Counted from the stretch's first letter, positions 1-9,259 are shown. The stretch is 64,000 bases of DNA from DATFNV01 sp963827935 (GCA_963827935.1 CAWHCN010000025.1:219120-283119), one strand, 5' to 3'. Numbers and translations are program-made. The notes: a model not told the origin generated them from the letters alone.

Positions 1-1
1 G

Positions 2-619
2 GATCAGATCGGTCAAACCGTCCTGCGCATTCTGGCCGTGGCCGGTGCCGCGGCCGTGGGCGGACTGCTGATCGGCCTCATCACGCAAGGCCTGTCGCGG
101 ATGCTGACCACCCGTCCCGTGCCGCGCATGCCGCTGAACATCATCCGGGTGCTGGGGGCCATCGTCTGCGGCTGGGTTGCGTACCTGCTGCTGATTGGCG
201 GGAGCGGCGGCAGCGGCGGTTGGGGCGGCCTGTGGCCGTTTGGCTCTGGCGGCGGAGGCACCGGCTCCGGCAAGGAGCCGCCACCGGCCAGCACCGCGCC
301 GGCCGGCGGCACCGGACGCGATACCGGACCTCGCCAGACCGCCCGGTCGGAGCCGGGCCATGGTCACACGCTCCTGATTGAAGTCCTCCCTGAGTTCCCC
401 GCGGTCTATCGCATCCAGACACCCGACGGCCCGCGCCGATTCTCCTTCGACGAGCTAAAAACGTACTTGCTGGAACAGAAAAAAGCGGCGCCGCCCCTTG
501 CCGGAATTCAGGTCTCCGAGGAGAGTTCCGATCCGCAAGCGCCGGCAGTGATCCGCCTGACCGGCTGGGCGCGGGACAATGGCTTCACGATTGTCAAGCC
601 CCCGAAGGGGAGTCCGTAG
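2..619 (+). CDS. Membrane protein of unknown function, 5' end cut by window
   Basis: The reading frame is open from the first base, so the true start probably lies outside the window; the first in-frame start here is GTG at 38. Two hydrophobic segments lie near the N-terminus, followed by a Gly/Pro-rich linker and a C-terminal domain of about 80 residues. That layout (short membrane part, flexible linker, small soluble domain with a segment like FSFDELKTYLLEQKK) weakly recalls ExbD/TolR-like proteins, but I see no decisive motif. It precedes a membrane GTPase gene on the same strand, separated by a long hairpin, so the two may belong to one functional group. Function unknown. Confidence 0.6.
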   Translation, partial: DQIGQTVLRILAVAGAAAVGGLLIGLITQGLSRMLTTRPVPRMPLNIIRVLGAIVCGWVAYLLLIGGSGGSGGWGGLWPFGSGGGGTGSGKEPPPASTAPAGGTGRDTGPRQTARSEPGHGHTLLIEVLPEFPAVYRIQTPDGPRRFSFDELKTYLLEQKKAAPPLAGIQVSEESSDPQAPAVIRLTGWARDNGFTIVKPPKGSP

Positions 620-629
620 AATCTCGGTG

Positions 630-705
630 AACCGGCTGCGTAAGCTGCCGGGTTTGGGCCAGCACCCGCCAGCATACGGAAACCCGGCAGCTTACGCTGC
701 CGGTT
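630..705. repeat. Intergenic palindrome, 26-bp arms
   Basis: Arms 630-655 and 680-705 are inverted copies with one mismatch (25 of 26 pairs) around a 24-nt loop. There is no T-run after the stem. It lies between a stop codon and the next ATG and could fold in RNA as a terminator-like stem. The core GCGTAAGCTGCC resembles the GTAAGC cores of other palindromes in this window. Confidence 0.85.
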
Positions 706-723
706 CGCCGCGAGAATTGGACC

Positions 724-3247
724 ATGCCCGAAACCACCACGCCGACCGCCCCCTCAACCGTCAGCGGCGATGCCCTGCGCATTGTGCTGTTTGGCATGCC
801 GGCGGCCGGCAAGTCGTCGCTGCTCGGCGCTGGGCGAGGCGGCACAGGCCCAGGAACACCTGCTGCACGGCCGGCTGGCCGACCTGTCGCACGGCATCGC
901 CGAGCTGCGCCAGCGGCTCTACGACGAAAGCCCGAGGCGCACCGTCGAGGAGATTGTCCCCTATCCCATCATGTTTGAGCCAATCGGCGAGGATCGCGAC
1001 AGCACGGGGCAGCGAGCCGAGGCCTTGCTGATCGACTGTGACGGCCGCGTCGCCAACGACCTGCTTGTCCGCCGCAGGACGCTGGACGCCGGCAGCGCGG
1101 AGGGGACGCTGGCGTATGAGGTGTTGCAAGCGGATACGCTGATCCTGGTGATCGACGCCTCGGCTCCGGCGGCGCAGGTTGACGCGGATTTTCAGGAGTT
1201 CGGCCGTTTCCTCCGCTTGCTGGAAGGGAGCCGGGGCCAGCGGACCGAGGTCGGCGGACTGCCGGTCTTCCTGGTGCTGGCCAAGTGCGATTTGCTCGCC
1301 AAGCCGAACGATACGGTGCTGGCGTGGATGGAGCGGGTCGAGGAACGGAAGCGGCAGGTGGATGGGCGGTTCAAGGAATTCCTGGCACGCCAGGCGGCGG
1401 CTGAGGAGCCCCTCCCCTTCGGCCGCATTGATCTGCACCTGTGGGCGACCGCGGTCAAGCGGCCGGCGCTCGCCGAGACACCGGCCCGGCCGCGCGAACC
1501 GTACGGCGTGGCCGAGCTGTTCCGGCAGTGTCTCCAGGCCGCGTGCGACTTTCGCCGCCGCCGCCAGCGTTCCAGCCGGCGCCTTATGAGTACCGTGCTC
1601 GGAGCCGTGGGCCTGGTCTTGCTGCTGGCGGGTGGCACGCTCTGGATAGCCGCCCGCCCGGGCCGATCGAACCAGGCCGCCGACCTGCAAAATCGCATCG
1701 AGACCTACCAGTTCCAGGAAGGTCAATCGGCCGCCGAACGCCTGAGCGGGTCACCGGATCAGCTCGCCCAGCGGCTGGCAGTAATGGCCGAATTCCGCAG
1801 CGATCCGCGTTTCGGCCAACTCAGCCCGGAGCTGCAGGACTACGTCAACAGCCGGCTGGCCGAATTGCGCGAATATGATAGCTACTATCGGCAATTACTC
1901 GAAGCGCGTCCGCCGACGGATGCCCATACCCTGCCCGAGTTGCAGAAGATTGACGAGACCTTGAAGACGACGCTCGTGGTGCCGCGGGAGGAATGGAGCC
2001 AGACCCGAGCGGCCCGGCGGCGCGACGATCAGCTGGAGGAGGCCGCCGCCCTGCGGAAGGGGGTCCGCATCGCCGAAGACTGGTACGCCGGGCTGCGCGA
2101 AGAGGGAGAACTGCTGTGGACCTTTGCCCGCCGGCAGCCGGGGACCAATGGATCATCGATCGACTGGACCCGCTGGCAGACGGATGTCGGCGGCTTGCTC
2201 CGCCGGGCCGAGGCGCCGCCGTTCCGGGAGACGCAGCGGCTGCGCGGCCCCGACTCGCCTGGCTGGCGCGACACCGTCCTGCGGTTCGATAGCGTGGTCC
2301 TGGCGCGCGATGCGTGGGACCGGGTGCGCGGCCGGTTGCAGCACCTGCTGGGCCTGAGCGCCGCCTTGGGCCTGGGGCATGGCTCGGACCGTCCGCCACT
2401 CCTGGTCTTTGGGCCAGGTCCCTTCGCCGTCGCCGATGCACGGGCCAGGGTGGAGGAGTTGCAAAAAGAATGTCCAGGATTCGAGGAGCAGTTCCAGCCG
2501 AAAGACCTGCCGGATGCCGCCCGTCGCGATATCCAGCAGGCAGCGCGGGCGAGCTACCAGGCGCTGCTGGAGAGTGGGCGTGCGGCGGTTCTGCGCAAGC
2601 TGCAACAGGCCGGCAGCGACGACCGCGAGACCCTCGAGCGCTGGAAAGAAGTCCGCCGCTGGCTTCAGACCGAACCTGAGGAACTGGCCAGGTGGCGGAT
2701 GCTGGCCCGCGTCCTGCGCCGCCTGGCCGAGCCCGAGGAGACGCTCGATCCGGTGGAGGAGCTGGTTCAGTTCCTCGAACGCGGCAGCTTTGCCCTCAAG
2801 GTGACGCGGCTGCGTCTGGAATTGCCGCGCGACCTGGGTGTCGAGCCGGCGGGCAACCTGACGATCACGCACGAGGTGGACGGCAAGGAAACGACGCTGA
2901 CGCTGGAGCCCTTTGGCGAGGCCCAGTACGATCCACAAAAGCGCGTGACAACGTACACATTTCGGACGTTTGCCGAGGGCGGCATCGTCTACCGGCCGGG
3001 TGACGAATTATGGGCGAAACTGACGGTGCGCAAGTCGGGTGAGGCGGGCACCTGGGCTTTGAGTTGGATTAGCGGCCGGTCGCGGCTGTACGAATTCGAG
3101 CACCTGTCGCGCGGCGCCTGGCTCCATCGGGACAGCGAGAAGCCGACGACGGGGCGGTATTACGAGGAGCTGCACCTTGTGCCGCCCAAGGACGCTCCGC
3201 TGCCGAAAGTGCCCGACCTGATGCCGGTGGTGAAGCTGGGAGGATGA
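724..3247 (+). CDS. Membrane-anchored GTPase, frameshifted near 829
   Basis: Starting at ATG 724 the protein has a P-loop (GMPAAGKSS) about 25 residues in. The frame then shifts by two missing bases near position 829, and all the rest reads in the frame that ends at 3247. Restoring the frame joins GMPAAGKSSLLGA directly to LGEAAQAQEHL. After the shift come a Walker B/G3-like LLIDCDGR, a G4-like LAKCD motif, one transmembrane helix (STVLGAVGLVLLLAGG) around the first third, and about 500 residues that are probably extracytoplasmic and end in a beta-rich domain. The N-terminal GTPase, single membrane anchor and large C-terminal part suggest a regulated membrane machine. No family name can be given with confidence. 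The frameshift is either an assembly error or a real inactivation. Confidence 0.75.
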
Positions 3248-3294
3248 GATCCGCGCGGAGCTGCGCTCCGCCGCTAAACGGATCGAGGTTGTCC

Positions 3295-4524
3295 ATGTCC
3301 ACGCCGAACGTCGCCCTGGCTGGGTTCGCCTACGGGGAGGACCTGGAGGGCCTGCCGCCGCGCAGCCTGGGCTATCGCCTCCTCGCACCGCTGCAAGCCG
3401 AGCCCTGGTGCGCCGAGGTCGAGAGCCTGGCCCGGCGACTGCAAGGGGCGCCCTATCCCGACCACTGGCCGGCGACCGACCTGTTCTGCTCGATCCTCCT
3501 GGCCGACGGGCGCCGCCTGATCGCCATGGCCCGCTACGGCCTGGCCGACCACACGCCCAGCCAGCGCCGCGGCGGGCTCGAGTTGATTGGGGTCGTCGCA
3601 GCGGCCGACCTGGACGTGCCGTCGGCCCTGACGGTCTGGCGCTGGTTGCAGACGCGGCGGGCCCAGGCGGACGATCTGCATGGCCTGGGCGGACAGGTTT
3701 GCCTCGCGGACGTGCTGAGCACCGCCGCGCCGGCCCCACCTGCGGCTGATCCGGTCCCCGTGCTTCCCATTCGGCTCTGGCAGGAGGGGGCGCTGCTGTT
3801 CGCGGCGACGGCGCCGTCGGACCCGGATCACCGCCTGGGCCTGCTGGACCAGGGCGCCGGTCGGAGCTGGCAATGGCTGCCCCTGGTCGGCCCCGATTTT
3901 CCGCTGGCCGCCTACGCCCAGCGCGGGCCGCTCGTCGCCTGGACCCCTCACCTGGCCGGCGTCGCGGTGAAGGTGGAGCGCAAACAGCCGGAGGCGCCGC
4001 GGCCGATCCGGGGCTCCCGACTCCTGGTGCTGGGCAGCGCCGCGCTGCTGCTCACGGTCATTCTGACAGTCGGAGCAGTCTTGCTGGGCCAGATCGCCCT
4101 GCTTCGTGCTGAGGTGGCGGCACTGGCATCCCAGCCGGCTGCCCCGCTATCGGGACCGCTGGCCACCGGCCGGGCCGCGCCGCCGACGGACGAATCCCGC
4201 GAGCGCCTGGCCCTGGCCCTGCACGAGGTCTTACAGGACAGGATACCCCCCGGCGAATGGGACCAGCTCCAGCCTCATCTGCTGGCCGCCTACGAACGGA
4301 CTGTGAGGCGGCGACCCGACCTCGCCCTGAAGGAATCGAATGTAAAGGGAAAGGAAGCGCTCGGCGCCGTTATGATCCTGGCGGATCGTAGTCCCAGCCG
4401 GGTCGAGGAAACCGTGCGGCTGGCCCTGTCGGATCGAGGCTACGACCCCGCGCTGGTCAAGATCGCCGCCGAGCGCGTCCGGCAGCAGATGATCGAGGAG
4501 ATGCGAAAAGGGCCACAGGAGTAG
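3295..4524 (+). CDS. GTPase-neighbour protein with one transmembrane helix
   Basis: A 409-residue protein. The start at 3295 is preferred over the upstream in-frame ATG at 3244 because GAGG lies six bases before it and the extra residues are encoded by a repeat-like stretch. The N-terminal ~230 residues form a soluble domain (motifs LGYRLLAPLQ, PYPDHWP, LADGRRLIAMARYG), followed by one strong membrane helix (LLVLGSAALLLTVILTVG) and a charged C-terminal tail. It follows the GTPase gene by 47 bases and is probably cotranscribed. The N-terminal domain may be a planctomycete version of a GTPase-associated domain; this is inference from context and weak motif memory. Function unknown. Confidence 0.75.
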   Translation: MSTPNVALAGFAYGEDLEGLPPRSLGYRLLAPLQAEPWCAEVESLARRLQGAPYPDHWPATDLFCSILLADGRRLIAMARYGLADHTPSQRRGGLELIGVVAAADLDVPSALTVWRWLQTRRAQADDLHGLGGQVCLADVLSTAAPAPPAADPVPVLPIRLWQEGALLFAATAPSDPDHRLGLLDQGAGRSWQWLPLVGPDFPLAAYAQRGPLVAWTPHLAGVAVKVERKQPEAPRPIRGSRLLVLGSAALLLTVILTVGAVLLGQIALLRAEVAALASQPAAPLSGPLATGRAAPPTDESRERLALALHEVLQDRIPPGEWDQLQPHLLAAYERTVRRRPDLALKESNVKGKEALGAVMILADRSPSRVEETVRLALSDRGYDPALVKIAAERVRQQMIEEMRKGPQE

Positions 4525-4544
4525 GGGACCTGGCTAGAGTTCGG

Positions 4545-4690
4545 TTACAGAGTAAGAGCGGGAACAGAAATAGGAAGAGGAACAGGATTAGGATTAGGAG
4601 TAAGATTAGGATTAGGAAGATCGCAGAACGCCGATTCGCGTCCTCATCCTCATCCTAATCCTAATCGTACTCCTGCTCCTCATCTTCCGG
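4545..4690. repeat. GGATTA-rich inverted repeat region
   Basis: The 3' intergenic space holds runs of GGATTA/AGGATTAGGATTAGG (about 4590-4617) and, after a short spacer, the complementary run CCTCATCCTAATCCTAATC (about 4641-4680). The two halves can pair into a long imperfect stem between the convergent genes at 4524 and 4711. It may serve as a bidirectional terminator or be a low-complexity element. Confidence 0.7.
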
Positions 4691-4710
4691 CGCACGCCCC
4701 CCAAAGTCGC

Positions 4711-5187
4711 TCAGGCCCCTCCCTGCATCTTCTTCATGAACGCCTCAGACCGCCGCTTCATCTCGTCGGGCGACAGGTCTTCCTTGTGCGTCGCGATGGT
4801 CCATTTGTGTCCGAATGGGTCGATGACGGTGCCGGAGCGGTCGCCGTAGAACTGGTCCTGGACCGGGCGCTCGACCTTGGCGCCGGCGGCGATCGCCTGC
4901 TGGGCCTGGCGATCCACGTCGGTGACGTACAGGCAGAACCCGACCGGTGTGCCTTTGAGCGACTGCGGGCTGACCGCGCCCATCTGCGGCATTTCGTCGG
5001 CCAGCATGACGATCGAATCGCCGATCTTCATCTCGGCGTGCATGATGCAGCCGCCCGGGCCGGGCATGCGGAACAGCTCGGTCGCGCCAAACGCCTTCTT
5101 GTAGAAGTCGATGGCCTGGGCCGCCCCCTTGACGATCAGGTACGGCGTGAGGGTGTGATAGCCGTCGGGAATCGGTTTGACTGCCAC
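4711..5187 (-). CDS. VOC family (glyoxalase/PhnB-like) protein
   Basis: The 158-residue protein has the PhnB-type vicinal oxygen chelate pattern: DGYHTLTPYLIVKGAAQAI, then DFYKKAFGATE, HAEMKIGDS, a central VGFCLYVTDVD, and a C-terminal DPFGHKWTIATH ending in a charged helix. The family adopts paired beta-alpha-beta-beta-beta units that bind a metal, and members include glyoxalases, resistance proteins and dioxygenases. No substrate can be assigned. The gene stands alone, convergent with the gene ending at 4524. Confidence 0.88.
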   Translation of the reverse strand: MAVKPIPDGYHTLTPYLIVKGAAQAIDFYKKAFGATELFRMPGPGGCIMHAEMKIGDSIVMLADEMPQMGAVSPQSLKGTPVGFCLYVTDVDRQAQQAIAAGAKVERPVQDQFYGDRSGTVIDPFGHKWTIATHKEDLSPDEMKRRSEAFMKKMQGGA

Positions 5188-5307
5188 GGTGGTCGTGCCT
5201 CCATTGTGGGGATTGAGATGGGTGACTGTCCGCCCATGATTGTATGACCGGGTGGAGCTGTCAACGAGAACGGTGCATCTCGTAAGGTGCGCGGGACGAC
5301 GGCTGGC

Positions 5308-5787
5308 CTATGCGAAGGGAATCACGAGCCGGCCCTCGCAGGGGGACGAGGAGAGGTGAACGCTGGCGCGATTGGCGTGGAGGAACTCGGCACCCAGGCG
5401 GATGAAGGGAGGGACGTCTTCGACGTTGCGGTGCGGCAGGAGAGCAAGCAATTGGAAAGGGCGGGCAGCAAGGCTACCCAAGATCGGTAGCCCGAATCGC
5501 AACCTCACCAACCGGCAGGGGGCGCCGCACCACGAGAGCGAGGCACTGAAACTGACCGAGTCGTAAACGCCGACCAGATCGCGTGAGGCATTCAAGGGGA
5601 AAACCACCGAGTACGGATCGCCCGGTGAGAAGAGCGCAGGACAGTCCCGAGATGTGAACGCATTTCGGGGTACGTCGTAGCACAGCAGTTTTGCCATGCA
5701 GACGTAACAACTTGTTACCGCAGGGCGGGCCTCATGATGCGGCTGCCAGCGGGAGAGAGTGGTAACGGAAGCGGCCGCCTCGCTCAT
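5308..5787 (-). CDS. Small protein, possibly a degenerate retropepsin-like protein
   Basis: A 159-residue protein whose ATG overlaps the stop of the upstream gene as ATGA (5784-5787), so it is almost certainly translated by coupling. The segment ALFSPGDPYSVVFPLNASRD sits where retropepsin-like proteins carry the DTGA loop, and the C-terminal FIRLGAEFLHANRASVHLS resembles the conserved LLGxEFL...R helix of that family. The catalytic Asp is not in its usual context, so this may be inactive or misassigned. The second DUF5678/retropepsin pair at 42091-42798 supports the reading. Confidence 0.6.
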   Translation of the reverse strand: MSEAAASVTTLSRWQPHHEARPAVTSCYVCMAKLLCYDVPRNAFTSRDCPALFSPGDPYSVVFPLNASRDLVGVYDSVSFSASLSWCGAPCRLVRLRFGLPILGSLAARPFQLLALLPHRNVEDVPPFIRLGAEFLHANRASVHLSSSPCEGRLVIPFA

Positions 5788-6143
5788 GCTCCCTGGGCTC
5801 CCTTATCAGTGTCCTCAGGGTTCCCCGGCATGCCCCAGATGTCCACGAAGGCAAGGTCCCGCTCTTCAGGACATCCTGGCTTTTTCCGAGCGTCCTCCCA
5901 TGCCGCCTTGTAGTCCTTACCGGCACCCCACACCGTTCGGTGGCGCACCGCTACGACCATGCGCTGGTATTGCCGGTGAAGCTCGCGGCTTGTCATCGCC
6001 CAGTGGTAGTCTTCCTCGTTTGGGCAGGGAGGGATCGGCAATTCATCAAACGGGACCGAGCCGCAATAGCGTGCGAAGCCCCCGTGCAATTCTTCAATTA
6101 CTACCGGATGCTGGTTCTGTCCTGTTTTCGATGCGTCACTCAT
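5784..6143 (-). CDS. DUF5678-like small protein (paralogue 1)
   Basis: Start chosen at 6143 (MSDASKTG) because a GGAGG-rich site lies just upstream; an ORF start further out would add repeat-encoded residues. The core RMVVAVRHRTVWGAGKDYKA followed by a helix and VDIWGMPG matches the pattern seen in the neighbouring 6195-6545 gene (RQVVAVRNRKVWGVGKDGRA ... VPIWGRP) and in the small gene at 42559-42798. These look like the DUF5678 fold, about 50 residues of beta-alpha-beta with unknown function. It overlaps the downstream gene by four bases. Confidence 0.7.
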   Translation of the reverse strand: MSDASKTGQNQHPVVIEELHGGFARYCGSVPFDELPIPPCPNEEDYHWAMTSRELHRQYQRMVVAVRHRTVWGAGKDYKAAWEDARKKPGCPEERDLAFVDIWGMPGNPEDTDKGAQGA

Positions 6144-6194
6144 GGCACCCCCCTCCCGCCAACCCCAAGCGCGGCCCCTTTGCAAAGCCTACCC

Positions 6195-6545
6195 TCAATC
6201 GCCCGGTTCTTGCTGCTTCCAGGGTCTCCCCCAGATCGGCACATAGACCAAATCGTTTGCAGCCGGGCAGACAGGGCGGCGCTGGGCATCAGCATAGGCG
6301 GCCCGCCCATCCTTTCCGACCCCCCAAACCTTGCGATTGCGAACTGCGACCACCTGACGTTGATAGAGGCGGCAGATTTCCGGATCGCTCGCGGCCCACT
6401 CGAAGTCGCCGTTATCCTCCTCGACAGGGAATGGCAAGTCGTCGAACGGGATCGGGCCTTCGTGGAGTGCAAAACCAAGCGACTCCAGCAATTCCCGCGT
6501 CTCCTGCGGCACCGGCGTCGATTCATTCGTCGGCATGTCATTCAT
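6195..6545 (-). CDS. DUF5678-like small protein (paralogue 2)
   Basis: A 116-residue protein; start at 6545 (MNDMPTNES) follows GAGGAGG by about six bases. It shares with the next gene the blocks LHEGPIPFDDLPFP / VPFDELPIPP, the VVAVRNRKVWGVGKDGRAA core and a terminal VPIWGRP, so the two are tandem duplicates 51 bases apart. It is the first gene of a three-gene minus-strand operon (6545 to 5308). Function unknown. Confidence 0.7.
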   Translation of the reverse strand: MNDMPTNESTPVPQETRELLESLGFALHEGPIPFDDLPFPVEEDNGDFEWAASDPEICRLYQRQVVAVRNRKVWGVGKDGRAAYADAQRRPVCPAANDLVYVPIWGRPWKQQEPGD

Positions 6546-6710
6546 CTTGCACCTCCTCACGCCTCTCCAGCACGGCGTCTATACGAATCTTACTCGAAAG
6601 AATCTCGCCACGCCAGCGCACAAAGAGGCCCCGCCCATACCGGGCGGGGCCTCTCACGGAGGTCTCGAGGGCAGTTGGCCGGTGCCCTCGAGTCATGGTG
6701 TCGTCTGGCC

Positions 6711-8441
6711 TTATGGCATCTCCATATGCTCCTCGGCGGCGATGTCGCGGAGCTTTTTCATGATGCGGACGTTGAGCTGGCGTACCCGTTCCTTGGTGAT
6801 GCCCAGGCGCTGGCCGATCTCTTCCAGGGTCATCGCCTTGGCGCCGTCGTCCAGGCCGGCCCGCATGCGGATGATCTGCCGCTCGCGCTCGTCGAGGTAG
6901 TCCAGCAGCCGGTTGACGCGGTGGGCCGCCTGCTCGGCGCTGGCCACCGCTTCCTGCTCGTCACTGCGGTTGTCCGGGGCCGACTCGAACAGGTCCTCGT
7001 GCCCGGTGACATACCGCTCGCGGCGGTGCTTTTCCTCCGGGATCGAGCGGGCGAAGTTCTTCATGATGGCCCAGCTCGCATAGGTGCTGAACTTGAAGCC
7101 GCGGCCGAAGTCGAACTTCTCGACGGCTCGGATCAGCGACATGTTGCCGTCGGAGAGCAGCTCGAAGAAGTTGTCGGTCTGGGCCGCATGCCGTTTGGCG
7201 ATGCTGGTGACCAGGCGCATGTTGGCGCTGATGAGCCGTTCCTTCACCTCGTTGGCATCGCGCTGCAGGTGCTCAATCTCTTCCAGGTCCTGGGTGCGGG
7301 CATGAGCAGCATCGACCTTGCCGCTGGCCAGGGTCAGCCGGCCGCGCAGCCGGGCCGCCCGGTACTTCAGGTAGTTCATCTGCCGGAACAGGTGCTGTTC
7401 CTGGTCCTTGGAGAGGAGCGGCCACTCGTACTGCGAGGCCAACTCGGCCGGCACGTCCTTGGGGGCGTGCATCGAGCGCCGCTTCGTCTCGTAGGCGTCG
7501 AGATCGGGCATCGGGGCCATGATCTCGCCTTCCAGCGACGGGTCGTCGAAGGATGGGTGATAGATGTATTCGAGCGGCTGCTCCAGGAGGCGCTGGGCGC
7601 GCACCTCGTTGATGACCCGGTAGACCGAGTTGGGCGTGCGCCGGTATTGCTTGGCTAGAGTATTCACGGGAATCCCCCGGCGGTAAGAGCTAAAGATCGT
7701 CTGCTTGGTAACGGCATCCAGCGGCCCGCTCACGTGCGGGAACAGGGCCTGGGCCGGGTGCTCGCGGTCGAAATTCTTCAAGGTGTAGCGGATGGTCTCC
7801 GGGGAGCGGCCCAGGCGGCGAGCGATGCGGCGGCTGACCTCGGTCAGCGTGCTCCCCTGCACCCGCGCCAGGCGACCGGCCCGGCGAACAATCTCCTCCT
7901 TTTCGTTGTCCGAAAGCTGCGAAAACTGCCCGCTCCGCTCGACGTGCTCGCGGTGCGTGGCCAGGAAGCGGTCCACCACCGACTGCACAAAGCCGACCTG
8001 GCGCCGGCCATTGGCCAGCACGCGCCGGCCGACCAGGCCGCGATCGCGCCAACGCGTGATCGTCTTGGTCGACACGTTCAGCCGCTTGCTGATCTGCTCC
8101 AGCGTCAGCACCGGCTCGGTGATCGTCTCCACCGGCACGGCGGGCGTGGTTCGGGCCAGGGCCTCGATCAGCAGGCACAGGTCGTGCTCCAGCGCGTCGC
8201 CCTGGATCAGCAAGTCCGGATAGGCATCCGCGCGGAAGTCGGTGACGCGGTAACAAACGAACTGATACGGATACTGCCGTTCGGGCTCGATCTCGGCCAG
8301 GAGCTTCTCGGCCCGGGCCAACTGCTCGAGGCGGCGGCCGGGGGGCGAGAAACGGACCTGCTGCTCCGCCAGCTCTTTCAAGGCCGGCGTTCGCAGCTGA
8401 TCGAGCAGCCCTTTCACAACAGGAATCTTGGGGTTCGTCAC
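6711..8441 (-). CDS. Sigma-70 family factor with three N-terminal helix-turn-helix segments
   Basis: Translation is placed at GTG 8441 because AAGGAG precedes it by eight bases. The 576-residue protein has a MerR/excisionase-type helix-turn-helix at about 112-140 (LTLEQISKRLNVSTKTITRW), two homeodomain-like segments at about 197-222 and 245-280, then sigma region 2 at about 400-470 (LISANMRLVTSIAKRHA ... GFKFSTYASWAIMKNFAR) and region 4 at about 510-570 (TLEEIGQRLGITKERVRQL). Region 3 is absent. It should direct RNA polymerase to a specific promoter class, and the extra helices could add DNA or operator recognition. The upstream 800 bases are non-coding and may hold its control region. Confidence 0.9.
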   Translation of the reverse strand: MTNPKIPVVKGLLDQLRTPALKELAEQQVRFSPPGRRLEQLARAEKLLAEIEPERQYPYQFVCYRVTDFRADAYPDLLIQGDALEHDLCLLIEALARTTPAVPVETITEPVLTLEQISKRLNVSTKTITRWRDRGLVGRRVLANGRRQVGFVQSVVDRFLATHREHVERSGQFSQLSDNEKEEIVRRAGRLARVQGSTLTEVSRRIARRLGRSPETIRYTLKNFDREHPAQALFPHVSGPLDAVTKQTIFSSYRRGIPVNTLAKQYRRTPNSVYRVINEVRAQRLLEQPLEYIYHPSFDDPSLEGEIMAPMPDLDAYETKRRSMHAPKDVPAELASQYEWPLLSKDQEQHLFRQMNYLKYRAARLRGRLTLASGKVDAAHARTQDLEEIEHLQRDANEVKERLISANMRLVTSIAKRHAAQTDNFFELLSDGNMSLIRAVEKFDFGRGFKFSTYASWAIMKNFARSIPEEKHRRERYVTGHEDLFESAPDNRSDEQEAVASAEQAAHRVNRLLDYLDERERQIIRMRAGLDDGAKAMTLEEIGQRLGITKERVRQLNVRIMKKLRDIAAEEHMEMP

Positions 8442-9259
8442 GGCAACCACTCCTTGTCCAGAAGGACGCAGGCCAAGGGCAGGAGCAGACCCCACAAGCG
8501 GTTCGGCTTCCCTTGTCCTGGATTCTTTGTCCTTCCTCCGGTTCCCTGCCTCTTTCTCCTCACCAGAGGCGCCAACTCGCGTTCAGGTTCGAGCGCCCGT
8601 AACTGCTAGTACGACGACCGTCTGCAAAAGTTACGCGCGAAAGCCTCAAGTTGTTACCATCCCGTTGCCGATAACTAGACGTTCCGACTTTTAGAGGCCG
8701 CATTTGCTCCCGGGGTTCGATAAATCTTGACAAATCTGTCAGGATTTTCTCGACTCACCCCCGCGTGCGGCCGGATCGCCCCGGGTGGGCCCCTGTTCCT
8801 GCTGGTTCTTCGTTGTGGCCGCGATCTCCTTTGATCGCCCTTGCCGGGTTGCTGAGACCCCGGTGCAAAAGTGAGGCCACTGGCCTACCTGTTAGACGCT
8901 GTTCCCGGGCGTCCTGTTCACGGTGCGAATCGGAAATACAATCGGCCGCATCACTTAGGGTCTCGATCCGCCACGCGCAAGGAAGTTCGACACCGCCGAG
9001 AATCGCCTTGGGCCTAGCCGGTTGCCTGTTTATTTCTACACGTCGCATGTGCAACTTTGCAAGCCTCGTCGCCGGAAAATTGACCACAGCCCTCGCCCTG
9101 CAGAATCGCTAAAACTCGCAGCCGGCAAGCTTTCCGTCTTCCTGAGAAGAAAGCGCCCTCAACTGGCAGTCTTCGCCGCGCCCAGACCCGTTCTGGCAGT
9201 TACAATCCTGAAGGATACCTTCCTTTCCCGTCGCTTCGACCCTTCCGGGAGCCCTGCCG
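8442..9259. other. Long non-coding intergenic region between divergent genes
   Basis: About 800 bases upstream of both the sigma factor (minus) and a secreted protein (plus). I see no supported gene. It contains a small inverted repeat TGACAAATCTGTCA (8728-8741) overlapping a TTGACA hexamer at 8727, and a -10-like TACAAT at 9201. The length is compatible with regulatory sites or an unrecognised small RNA. Confidence 0.5.
9201..9206 (+). promoter_or_regulatory. -10-like hexamer TACAAT
   Basis: TACAAT lies 53 bases before the ATG at 9260. Similar hexamers precede several other genes here at 33-53 bases (12292, 26847, 41336, 51199). No good -35 partner is visible. Confidence 0.35.

Noticed and set aside
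724..3247. TssM/IcmF component of a type VI secretion system
   Set aside because: Topology is partly similar, but no other type VI gene is present and TssM-specific motifs are not seen.
5940..7658. Plus-strand ORF of 572 codons opposite the DUF5678-like and sigma genes
   Set aside because: Covers two well-supported minus-strand genes; its product lacks domain features.
8880..8960. tRNA-like stretch with GTTCACGGTGCGAATC
   Set aside because: It resembles a T-arm loosely, but no acceptor stem or anticodon arm can be drawn around it.
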